The notes under the pieces: model-generated
The model's input: the letters and a program-made list of their open reading frames with translations, nothing else
What the model was told of the DNA's origin: nothing
Databases searched by the model: none
NCBI GenBank assembly: GCA_027493525.1
Contig: JAOSKN010000002.1
Location: 2,141,326-2,205,325, forward strand
Source: Planctomycetota bacterium
Lineage (GTDB): Bacteria; Planctomycetota; SZUA-567; H5-PLA8
Reading direction: 5' to 3'
DNA length: 64,000 nt
Program-made: the position numbers and the translations under genes
Shown: positions 37,106-45,701 of the stretch, one piece after another
Layout: each line of letters begins with the position of its first letter
Numbering within the stretch: position 1 is the first letter of the stretch

Positions 37106-38755
37106 ATGGCCGAGCATCCCGGTGACACGACTTCGGTCAAGCCCTTGACCCCACCACCTGCCGCCGCCCCCGCTCAAGGCGACTTTGTCTTGGACCTGGG
37201 CAAGCTGACGCCCAAGCCCAGCCCGCTTCCGGGCTCGGCATCCGAAGGCCAAAAGGATGGCGAGTTTGCCCTGCCCAAGGGTGCTTCGGAACTCTTCTAC
37301 AATTCCCAGAGCGGCCGGCTGACGTTCAAGCCCGCCGAGGCCGCGAACTCGGAGGCTGTGTCGTCGGCGTCGAGCCGCCGGCGGCCCTCGCATCCCAAGC
37401 TTGCGACGGTCTCGAAGGAGCCGTCGACTCCAGCCCTCGCGCCGGCCGCCGCGCCGTCGACCCGGCGAGTGCGGGCCGAGACCGCGGGGCGCGCGCGCCG
37501 CGCCTCGACGGGAAGCGCCGTGTCGTCTTCGCAGAGCCCCGGCGTGCTGGCGATGGTCGTCGGCGGCGCGGTGCTGGTGCTCATAGGCGGAGTGCTGCTC
37601 TTCTCGGGTGGTTCGTCGGAGGCCCCCGCGCGCCACGAAGAGAAGGTCGCGAAAGCCGCGCCGCCGGAAGCGCTCGTGCGCGCCGTGGAACCGCCGAAAG
37701 CGGCTCCGAAGCCCGCGCCGGAACCCGCGCCGGAACCCGCGCGCCCGACGCTCGTCGAGGAGGAGCCCAAGTCCGCGACCATGGGCGCCGTTTCGACCGA
37801 TCCTGACGTTCCCGCTGCGCCGGCCGCTCCGGCTGCGACGGCAGAGCCTGTGGAAGGCGCGCCCGCTCCCGAACCGGCCAAACCGGTCGCGCCCGCCCCG
37901 GACACCTCGCCAAGCGCCCTGGCGCTCCGCGAGAACGAGACTCCCCGAGTGCGAGCCGGCGCGGATGAGGAAGAAACCGCCGCCCCGGCGCCGGCGAAGC
38001 AGGAAGAGACGGCCGCCAAGCCCGACGAACCCCAAGGGGGCGCCAACCCCTTCATGCCCGGCGAGCCGGAGAAGAAGCCCGCCGCCCCGGCCGCCCCGAC
38101 CCAAGCCGCGCCCGCGGTCAAGGCCGAGAAGAAACCGCTCTGGGTGCGCGGCAAGGAGTGCGATCTCTTTCCCGCCGGAAAGAACAGCGTCATCGGGGAT
38201 TACGTCAGCCCCGCCGCCGACGTCGGGCAGCAGAACGTGAAGATGAAGCAGAGCCAGTACGAAGGCTGGAACTGGCAGAGCAACAACCTCACCGGCTTCT
38301 CGGTCAAGGACGGCGTGATGAGCATGAGCGCGCCGGGCAGCCTGGAACTCCAGGGCTTCGACGCCAAGGAATACAACCTTTCCTTCGAGGTGAAGCTGAA
38401 CAACGCCGCGACGGCGATGGCCTTTCAGTTCGGCGCCGCCCAGGATCTGATCAACCTGATGGCCGTGGACAACGGCATGGTGGTGGCCGGAAGCTGGAAA
38501 CCGATGGAAACCAAGAATAACGTCAACTTCGACCAGGGCAGCGCGAAGCGCCATGGCGGCAAGTCGGGCTGGATCGCCGTTCAGGTCGCCGTGCGCCTGG
38601 CGCAACTCCAGGTCTTCGTCGACGGCAAGGACATCGGCGGCATCAAGCCCGTCTCCACGACCCAGTTCGGGCGCCTGGGCTTCCTGATGCTCACCCGGCA
38701 AGGCGCCAACGGCGGCGGGCTATCCGTCCGGAACGTGAAGCTCTTCGTGCCGTAA
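37106..38755 (+). CDS. Single-TM protein with Pro/Ala/Glu-rich linker and C-terminal LamG/DUF1080-like domain
   Basis: TM PGVLAMVVGGAVLVLIGGVLLFSGG; C-term LSFEVKLNNAATAMAFQFG...VQVAVRLAQLQVFVDGKDIGG. Confidence 0.6.
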   Translation: MAEHPGDTTSVKPLTPPPAAAPAQGDFVLDLGKLTPKPSPLPGSASEGQKDGEFALPKGASELFYNSQSGRLTFKPAEAANSEAVSSASSRRRPSHPKLATVSKEPSTPALAPAAAPSTRRVRAETAGRARRASTGSAVSSSQSPGVLAMVVGGAVLVLIGGVLLFSGGSSEAPARHEEKVAKAAPPEALVRAVEPPKAAPKPAPEPAPEPARPTLVEEEPKSATMGAVSTDPDVPAAPAAPAATAEPVEGAPAPEPAKPVAPAPDTSPSALALRENETPRVRAGADEEETAAPAPAKQEETAAKPDEPQGGANPFMPGEPEKKPAAPAAPTQAAPAVKAEKKPLWVRGKECDLFPAGKNSVIGDYVSPAADVGQQNVKMKQSQYEGWNWQSNNLTGFSVKDGVMSMSAPGSLELQGFDAKEYNLSFEVKLNNAATAMAFQFGAAQDLINLMAVDNGMVVAGSWKPMETKNNVNFDQGSAKRHGGKSGWIAVQVAVRLAQLQVFVDGKDIGGIKPVSTTQFGRLGFLMLTRQGANGGGLSVRNVKLFVP

Positions 38756-38839
38756 CGGCAGGACCAAGGTACGCGGACCAAGTAATCGAGGAATTCTTCT
38801 CCTTCCCATCGATTCCTCAAAGATCAACTTGTATCGTCT

Positions 38840-38909
38840 CAGTCCTCAGTCCTCAGTCCTCAGTCCTCAGTCCTCAGTCCTCAGTCCTCAGTCCTCAGTC
38901 CTCAGTCCA
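38840..38909. repeat. Period-7 tandem repeat (CAGTCCT)x10
   Basis: Ten consecutive heptamers, the last cagtcca. Confidence 0.98.
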
Positions 38910-38959
38910 TTCTTTCCAGGCTTGGCCCGCCTGCATCGCCCCCGTAGGCTGTTGCGGCC

Positions 38960-40480
38960 ATGAGCGGCGATTCGAAGCCAGTCGAAAAGCCCGCGCCTCC
39001 CGGCGCGCCGCCGGCCAAGCCGCGCGACGATCTGCGCCCCGCGCCGAAGCACTCGCCGGGGCTGCGTTCGACGATCCACTTCCTCGGCTTGATCATGGCC
39101 TTCCCGTTGACCTGGCTGGCGGCGCAGACCGAGTGGCCGCACGGTGGCGCATGGGCGGCGGGCGTCTGCCTTGCGGCGACGGTGTTCAACCTGTTCCTGC
39201 TCCAGCCGCTGAGCGTGGGGCTCTGGAACCGGACGCTCAAGCGCGAGGGCGAGGGGTTCGTCAACGGGACGTGGATGTACCCGCTCGGCCTGGCTATGGC
39301 CTTCCTGTTCTATCCGGCCTGGGCGGTCGGGGCGGCCTGGGCGGCGCTGGCGGCCGGGGATGCGGCGGCGGTGACGGTGGGCACGCGCGTGCCGCGCCCG
39401 CGCCTGCCGTGGAACGAGGGCAAGAGTTGGGCGGGGCTCGTGGCCTTCGTCGCCGCCGCGCTGCCGTGCTGCGCGCTGCTGCTGTACTGGACGCCGGCCC
39501 CGATCTTCCTCAAGGCTTCCGGCGCGCCCGAACTGCCGTACGTCTGGACGCTGGCCGTGATCGCCGCGGCCAGCGGCGCGATCCTCGAGAGCCTCGACGG
39601 GCCGTTCGACGACAACCTGCGCGTGGTCCTGGGGGTGGGGCTGGTCGTGTGGCTGGCGGCCCTGTTCCTGAGCTTCGGGACGCGCGACATGCCGCCCGGG
39701 CGGCACCTGCAGCCGGAGTGGTTCCTCCACGCGCTGCTGGTCAACGCGGCGCTGGCCGCGGCGGTGCTCTTCTTCGGCTTCGCGGACCTGCCGGGCGCGC
39801 TGGCCGGCGGGGCGCTGGGCGCGCTGATCTACTTCTTCGCGCTCCCGCAGGGCTACGCGCTCCTGGCGGCCTTCGTCTTCGGCGGGTCGCTGCTGAGCCG
39901 TGTCGGGCGCGCGACCAAGGAGGCGCGAGGCGCGGCCGAGCCGCGCGGCGGACGGCGCGGCATCTCCAACGTCGCCGCGAACCTGCTCGTCCCGGCGCTC
40001 TGCTGCCTGGCCTACCCGGTCACGGCGGGGCATCCGGCGGCCCTGCTGGCCTTTGCGGGCGCGCTGGCCGCGGCGCTGGCCGATACGGCCTCCTCGGAGA
40101 TCGGCGCCCTCGCGTCGAAGCCCCCGAAGCTCATCACCACGCGGGAAGAGGTCGCGCACGGAGCCAACGGCGCGGTAACGGCGCTGGGCTTCGCGGCGGC
40201 CGGCGGCGGCGCGCTGTTGTTCGGCGCGCTGGCGTGGCTCAGCGGGTTCTGGCACGTGGTCGATTCAGGCCACGACGGCTTTCGCCTCGCGGTCGATCCC
40301 GGCCGCGGCGCGTGCTACGTCCTCACGCTGGTCCTGGCCGGGCTTTTTGGGACCACCGTCGACAGCGTCCTCGGCGCGCGCTTGGAAGGCAAGGCGCCGG
40401 GCTTCGGAAAAGGCGCGGTGAACTTCTGCTGCACGCTCGCGGGCGCGGGTCTGGCGGCGGCGGTGGGCGTGTATATTTGA
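38960..40480 (+). CDS. DUF92 family multi-TM protein
   Basis: ADTASSEIGALASKPPKLITTREEVAHGANGAVTALGFAAAGGGALLFG, GLFGTTVDSVLGARLEGK. Confidence 0.85.
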   Translation: MSGDSKPVEKPAPPGAPPAKPRDDLRPAPKHSPGLRSTIHFLGLIMAFPLTWLAAQTEWPHGGAWAAGVCLAATVFNLFLLQPLSVGLWNRTLKREGEGFVNGTWMYPLGLAMAFLFYPAWAVGAAWAALAAGDAAAVTVGTRVPRPRLPWNEGKSWAGLVAFVAAALPCCALLLYWTPAPIFLKASGAPELPYVWTLAVIAAASGAILESLDGPFDDNLRVVLGVGLVVWLAALFLSFGTRDMPPGRHLQPEWFLHALLVNAALAAAVLFFGFADLPGALAGGALGALIYFFALPQGYALLAAFVFGGSLLSRVGRATKEARGAAEPRGGRRGISNVAANLLVPALCCLAYPVTAGHPAALLAFAGALAAALADTASSEIGALASKPPKLITTREEVAHGANGAVTALGFAAAGGGALLFGALAWLSGFWHVVDSGHDGFRLAVDPGRGACYVLTLVLAGLFGTTVDSVLGARLEGKAPGFGKGAVNFCCTLAGAGLAAAVGVYI

Positions 40481-40536
40481 GTTCCGAGTTCCGAGTTCCG
40501 AGTTCCGAGTTCCGAGGCCCGAGTTCCGAGGCCCTC
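40481..40536. repeat. Period-7 tandem repeat (GTTCCGA)x5 plus variants, directly after a stop codon
   Basis: gttccga x5, ggcccga, gttccga, ggccctc; first base follows TGA of the DUF92 gene. Confidence 0.95.
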
Positions 40537-40592
40537 CGAATTGTACTCCCGCGTGTAACGCGCCCCCGGTTCCGCGCGCATTCCATCCAACA

Positions 40593-42167
40593 TCAGAAGA
40601 TCCCCGGAATGAAGCGCCACTTCACGCGGCGGCAGTATTCGCGGTAGTGAGGCTCGCGCATCAGGTGCCGCTCCTCGGTCCAGGCGCGGAGCCCGTAGAT
40701 GATGTTGATGGCCAACAGGTGCAGGCACATGAGGAACTTCTGGAACGGCGGGCCGGGGCTGAGGAAGGGCAGGGCCTCGAACCACCACGCGCCGTTCTTG
40801 GTGATGTAGGCCGGATGGCGGATCACCTTGTAGGGCCCGATGAAGACGATGCCGCGGTTGGTCAGGTTGCTGAAGCGCAGGCCGAAGGCGAAGGTGGCCC
40901 AGACGTAGAGCGCCATCAGCAGGATGCTCATGAAGTTCGCCATCATCGAGTAGACGGGCATGTCCACGAAATAGTGGATCCAGCCCTCGTTGCTCCCGTA
41001 GCCGAAATAGAGCGAGGTGAGCAGCATGTTGACGGGCGGGTAGCAGAGCAGCGCGACGAGCCAGCCGAAGAGCGTGGGCTCGGCCGACGTCGTCTGGGTG
41101 TCGATGAGGCGCATCGCCGAGAGATAGCCGACGAGCCCGACCGTCAGGTCGATGCAGATGAGGAAGTCGAGCGCCAGGAAGTGGAGGTTGCGCATCGTGA
41201 AGGACACCTGGTGCGGATCGGACCAGACGACCGAATGGCGCAGGTACAAGAAAAAGTGCGCGTTCGTCTCGAAGCTCTCCCAGACGTTGAGGCACCAGGT
41301 CATCATCAGCGGGGTCCAGAAGAGTTTCACGCCTAGCGCGCGGAAAAGGTTGTGGATGTGCTGGTTCTTGAGCGCCGACCAGGCGTCGGCGCGGCGGCTG
41401 CGCGAGAAGGGCCCGGCCGCGGCGCGGCGCAGGCAGTGCCAGAGCACGAGCCACTCGTCGATGGGCCCGTCGCGGCGGGCGAAGCGCTCGACCAGGTAGA
41501 AATACGGGATGCACAGGACCAGGACGGCGGGCACGGCATAGACGTAGAACATGATGTAGCGGCCGTAGAAGTGGCGCGGCAGTTCGCTCCAGGGGGTGCC
41601 GCTGAGCGCCTCCCCCAGGTTGAAGCTCATGAAGCTGTACTCGCCCAGCGTGATGTAGAGGCTCGTCGCGAGGGCGAAGCAGAAGGCCAGCGCGAGCCAG
41701 CGCTGCAGGATGCGCGCCCAACCGGCCGGCCCGACGCGGCGGGGGCGCATGAAATCGAAATGCCGGCGGTGCACCCGGAAGACCAGGGTTTCGGTGAGGA
41801 ACATGGCCAGGAAGGTGAAGAGGATGATCCACTGGTAGCGGTAATCCCAGAGCCCGCGAATCCTGGCCAGGATCCAGAAATACAGCTCGTCCGGGACCGC
41901 CCCGTACAGGAACCGTGGCGCCGGCGCCTCGCGCAGGAGCGCCAGGACCAGCCCCGCGGCGACGACCACCCCCAGGCCCACGTAGCCGGTCAACGGGCGC
42001 TGGTTCTCGTCGAGCGACCAGGTGGGATGGCTGCAGATGACGTGCGCGCCATGCTCGGCTTCCTTGCCGTACAGCGGGTCGGCGAAGGCGTCGTGCTCAT
42101 GCTCCGGGTCGAGCAGGGCCGGCGGGGCGTCGAGCGGGGCGGGGCGTGTGGCGACTTCGGCGGCCAT
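40593..42167 (-). CDS. Multi-TM protein with C-terminal isoprenylcysteine/phospholipid methyltransferase-like domain
   Basis: GPYKVIRHPAYITKNGAWWFEALPFLS...RAWTEERHLMREPHYREYCRRVKWRFIPGIF. Confidence 0.75.
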   Translation of the reverse strand: MAAEVATRPAPLDAPPALLDPEHEHDAFADPLYGKEAEHGAHVICSHPTWSLDENQRPLTGYVGLGVVVAAGLVLALLREAPAPRFLYGAVPDELYFWILARIRGLWDYRYQWIILFTFLAMFLTETLVFRVHRRHFDFMRPRRVGPAGWARILQRWLALAFCFALATSLYITLGEYSFMSFNLGEALSGTPWSELPRHFYGRYIMFYVYAVPAVLVLCIPYFYLVERFARRDGPIDEWLVLWHCLRRAAAGPFSRSRRADAWSALKNQHIHNLFRALGVKLFWTPLMMTWCLNVWESFETNAHFFLYLRHSVVWSDPHQVSFTMRNLHFLALDFLICIDLTVGLVGYLSAMRLIDTQTTSAEPTLFGWLVALLCYPPVNMLLTSLYFGYGSNEGWIHYFVDMPVYSMMANFMSILLMALYVWATFAFGLRFSNLTNRGIVFIGPYKVIRHPAYITKNGAWWFEALPFLSPGPPFQKFLMCLHLLAINIIYGLRAWTEERHLMREPHYREYCRRVKWRFIPGIF

Positions 42168-42195
42168 GGCGGCTCCTTAGAGTTCCTAGCTGCGG

Positions 42196-43626
42196 TCAGG
42201 CGCCCGGCCCGGCATCGGGCACCAGTTGCGCGTCACCCGGCCGGCGGCCCACGAAGAGGCGCGAGGCCAGCAGCAGCATGAAGCCGTCGTACGGGATGCG
42301 GTAGCGCGGTTCGCCCAGGGCGATGAACGCGGCGAGCATGATCCCGAAGAGCGGGACCAGCAGCAGCGCGTCGCCGCAATAGGCCGGTTCGAGCCGCAGG
42401 ATTTCGCGGCGGTGCTTGAGCAGGTGCACGACCATGGGAATCAGGACCAGGCACAGGAAGACCTGGCTGTACAGGATCACCCAGGGCTTGGCCTGGTAGA
42501 GCACGTTGCTCGGCCAGGGCAAGGTCCCGTAGAACAGATCGAAGACGTGCTCGATGGACATCTGCAGCGAGCGCCAGGGATTCTCCTTCATCCACTTGAA
42601 GGCCAGGTCGAGGCACTTGCCATTCTCGTAGGCGCCGATCGGCACGGGGATCTGGGCGAGGTGCCCCTTCTGGACGGCCGCGGGGCAGCCGAAGACGTGG
42701 GTGATCCCGCGATCCTTGTCGATGAAGTGGATCGAGCCGACCTCGCCATAGTGCCCGATCAGGACGTTGCGCGCCGCGTCGTTGGCGATGAGGCAGAAGT
42801 GCCCGCTGAGCCGCGAGGCGCGGATCGAGAGCGGCGTGAGCACCAGGATCAGCCCGATCGACGCCGTCAGGAGCGCGCGGCTCACCGGGAACCGCCGCAG
42901 CCGGCCCACCGCGATCAGCAGCAGGAAGGCGAAGAAGGCCGAGGGGAGCACGACGCTCTTGAAGGCCGCCGTCACGCCCAGCGCGATGCCCGCCAATAGT
43001 CCCAGCGCCGTGGACGCCAGCCCCTTCGTCTTCAAGCTCCGGATCAGCAGGTAGAAGCTCAGGACCATGAAGAACGTGAACGGCGCCTCGCTCATCACGT
43101 AGCAGGCATAATCGAAGAGCGGGTAGTAGGCGCTGGCGAAGGCCAGGGCGAAGAGCGCCGTGCGGCGCCCGAAGAGATCGTAGCCGATGCCGCAGAGCAG
43201 CAGCGGCAGGAGGCTGCACATCACGAACTGGAAGGCCTGGGAGACGTACATCGGCTCCTGCGGGCAGACAATCCGGCCCAGCCAGAGCATCGTGCCGAAG
43301 AACCAGCGCGTGGCCGGCGGGTGGATCGTATCGGCGATGCCGGGCGTGTAGTTCGGATCCAGGAATTGCTGCGCGGTATCGAAGTACCCCTTCGAGTCGC
43401 TGAAGAGGAGCGTCATCGTGGGATACCAGTTGAAGACATAAAGGAAGCGCACGATCACGCCGGCGACGAAGAGGGTCCAAGCCGCGAGCGCCGGATCCCA
43501 GACCAAGTCGACGCGCCGGTCCTCGAGCCGGGTCATGGTCAGGGGCGGGTTCGAGGCGCCGTGCATCGTACTCCTCGCGGCTCGCGCGCCCCGGTCCAAC
43601 GGGCCATGCGGGGCTGACTGTTCCAA
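42196..43626 (-). CDS. ArnT/PMT-like (GT39-type) integral membrane glycosyltransferase
   Basis: Many TM segments; IHPPATRWFFGTMLWLGRIV, LFALAFASAYYPLFDYACYVMSEAPFTFFMVLSFYLLIRSLKTK. Confidence 0.7.
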   Translation of the reverse strand: MEQSAPHGPLDRGARAARSTMHGASNPPLTMTRLEDRRVDLVWDPALAAWTLFVAGVIVRFLYVFNWYPTMTLLFSDSKGYFDTAQQFLDPNYTPGIADTIHPPATRWFFGTMLWLGRIVCPQEPMYVSQAFQFVMCSLLPLLLCGIGYDLFGRRTALFALAFASAYYPLFDYACYVMSEAPFTFFMVLSFYLLIRSLKTKGLASTALGLLAGIALGVTAAFKSVVLPSAFFAFLLLIAVGRLRRFPVSRALLTASIGLILVLTPLSIRASRLSGHFCLIANDAARNVLIGHYGEVGSIHFIDKDRGITHVFGCPAAVQKGHLAQIPVPIGAYENGKCLDLAFKWMKENPWRSLQMSIEHVFDLFYGTLPWPSNVLYQAKPWVILYSQVFLCLVLIPMVVHLLKHRREILRLEPAYCGDALLLVPLFGIMLAAFIALGEPRYRIPYDGFMLLLASRLFVGRRPGDAQLVPDAGPGA

Positions 43627-43854
43627 GGAAGCGGGTCGCTACCTCTTATATCCGATCCCGCCGCTTTTGGGATGCCAGGACATGCCGAGTCCAGACTGGT
43701 GGCTGCGCGCGCCGGGTTTCATACCGGAATTCCATTAATTTCGTGTCCTTCGCGCGCATGCAATTCAAGGCGCAAAATTCTCTGGGAAAGCGTGTCGGTC
43801 TTTCCGCCGCGGCGGATACCTGACGGCGAACGCGGGGTGATAAGGAAACGGAAC

Positions 43855-45486
43855 ATGCTCATGCGCGCCGCCGCCGTACACGCCGTACACGCCGAACGCG
43901 GGCAAGCCCGCCGCGAGGGCGTAACGCTGACGGAATTGCTGGTGGTGATCTCGATCGTCATCCTGCTGATGGCGCTCCTGGCTTCGGCGCTGGGGGCCTT
44001 CACGCACACCAGCCGCGTGGACGCGGCCGCCGACACGGTGGCTACGGCGCTGCGGGAGGCGCATTTCCACGCGGTCTCGAAGAACGTGAGCGTGGTCCCG
44101 GTGTTCTTGCGCGACCGGAAAGGCAGGCACACGATCGTCTACGCGGCGCAGGCGTTGAAATTCCGCGGCGCCCTGCCGGCCGGCGCGTCGGCGCCATGGG
44201 TCGAGGACGGCGCGAGCGCCTCGATTCCTTGGACCTTCGCGCGCGAGGCGGCGGCCGGCGCCTCCTTGAACAAGGGCGCCTTCGTCTACCTGATCGGCGC
44301 CAACACGCTCGACCTCAACGACCTCTCCGCGGCGCAGGCCTACGGCGAACTGCTGTACCTGCGCGTGACCGAGCACCCTGATTTCCCGAACGACAGTTCG
44401 CGCTGGAAGTACGAGGTCCTCGCGCGCGGCGTGCACAACACCGCGCTGGGGACCTTCAACCAGCAGACGACGCAATTTCTCGGCGCGGACGGTTACGTCG
44501 TGGTCTCGTCGGGTTCCGGGACGGACTACGCCTTCGCCGGCGCGGAGGAGTCGCGCGACTTCACGCTCAGCGGCTTCACCCTCCCGGACCATATCGTGCT
44601 GGACCAGGCTCCGATGCTCGACACGCCCGCCACTTACGACGCGCGCGTCCACGCGATCCTGACCGCGCAGGCGGGGGTCTTCCACGAACGCGCGCAGGTG
44701 AGCGGCGCCGGCGGGCCGCGGCATTTTCCCGCCGACTGGTATCCGCTCTTCCTGCCGGTCTTCCAACCCGATGGCCGCGTCGGCGCCGGGCGGCGGCGTT
44801 CGGCGCTGGGCTCGCTCGACGACGCGCCCGCCGCCAAGACCGGCATCCACGACCTGACCCTGCGCGTGCTGGATACCGTCTCGCGCGAGGCGCGCTACGT
44901 CACCGTGCGGCTTGGCAGCGGGCAGGTCCACGTCAGCCTCAGCCTGCCCGCGCGCCGCGCGACGGGGACCTCCAGCGAGGCCGGCGGCGAGCCGGGCGTG
45001 CCCAGGTATACCGACGTCTACGACCCCAGCAGCACCTCCTCGACCTCCAGCAACTCCTCCACGAGCAGCAACTCGTCCAGCACGTCCAACTCCGCGAGCA
45101 CCTCCAATTCCTCTTCGAATTCCTCGACCAATTCGAGTACCTCCAGCACCGGCACGGCCAGCACCAGCACGGCCTCGAACTCGACCAGCAACACCTCCAA
45201 CTCCTCGAACAACTCGTCCACGAACTCCAGCACGTCCACCAACTCGTCGACGAACTCCAGCACCAGTTCCACGTCGAACAGCTCGTCGTCCAGCACCGGC
45301 ACGGCCAGCACCTCCAGCTCCAGCAACAGTTCGACGAGCAACACCTCCAATACCTCCAACACCTCGAACAGCTCGTCGTCGAATTCGGCGTCCAACTCCA
45401 CCACCGCCACGACCAGTGGTGCGCCGCCCGGGAGCGGGCAGACCGGAAGCGGGCCGGGGAATGGCGGCGGCGGCACGTTTAAGTAG
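43855..45486 (+). CDS. Pseudopilin-like protein with Ser/Thr/Asn-rich stalk, copy 1
   Basis: ARREG|VTLTELLVVISIVILLMALLASALGAF prepilin signal; stalk SSTSSTSSNSSTSSNSSSTSN... at about 45027-45415. Confidence 0.88.
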   Translation: MLMRAAAVHAVHAERGQARREGVTLTELLVVISIVILLMALLASALGAFTHTSRVDAAADTVATALREAHFHAVSKNVSVVPVFLRDRKGRHTIVYAAQALKFRGALPAGASAPWVEDGASASIPWTFAREAAAGASLNKGAFVYLIGANTLDLNDLSAAQAYGELLYLRVTEHPDFPNDSSRWKYEVLARGVHNTALGTFNQQTTQFLGADGYVVVSSGSGTDYAFAGAEESRDFTLSGFTLPDHIVLDQAPMLDTPATYDARVHAILTAQAGVFHERAQVSGAGGPRHFPADWYPLFLPVFQPDGRVGAGRRRSALGSLDDAPAAKTGIHDLTLRVLDTVSREARYVTVRLGSGQVHVSLSLPARRATGTSSEAGGEPGVPRYTDVYDPSSTSSTSSNSSTSSNSSSTSNSASTSNSSSNSSTNSSTSSTGTASTSTASNSTSNTSNSSNNSSTNSSTSTNSSTNSSTSSTSNSSSSSTGTASTSSSSNSSTSNTSNTSNTSNSSSSNSASNSTTATTSGAPPGSGQTGSGPGNGGGGTFK

Positions 45487-45701
45487 ATAGTTGGGATTGT
45501 ATTGTGGGCTGCACGGGTGGGAATTCGGTCTGGACTCAGGGTCGTAACTTGTTCCTAATAAATAGGTTGTAAAATTGATTGGGGGTTGGGGAGAGGATGC
45601 GGGGAATTTAGGTGAATTCCTGTCTGTCCCTGGGTTTGGGAGCCCACCAAGAAGCACGGAACGTACTTTCTGGCCAGCCCAGGGATAAAGGGAATTTAGC
45701 C

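Noticed and set aside
9521-40536. Considered calling the heptad arrays CRISPR repeats
   Set aside because: No 20-40-nt repeat separated by unique spacers and no cas genes in the window.
8914-43617. Numerous Arg/Ala/Pro/Gly-rich alternative-frame ORFs
   Set aside because: Expected in high-GC DNA; overlap well-supported genes in other frames.
45018-45476. Minus-strand ORF rich in V/L/E/F opposite the Ser/Thr/Asn stalk (also 46907-47365)
   Set aside because: Complement of AGC/ACC/AAC low-complexity DNA; apparent hydrophobicity is a coding-strand artefact.
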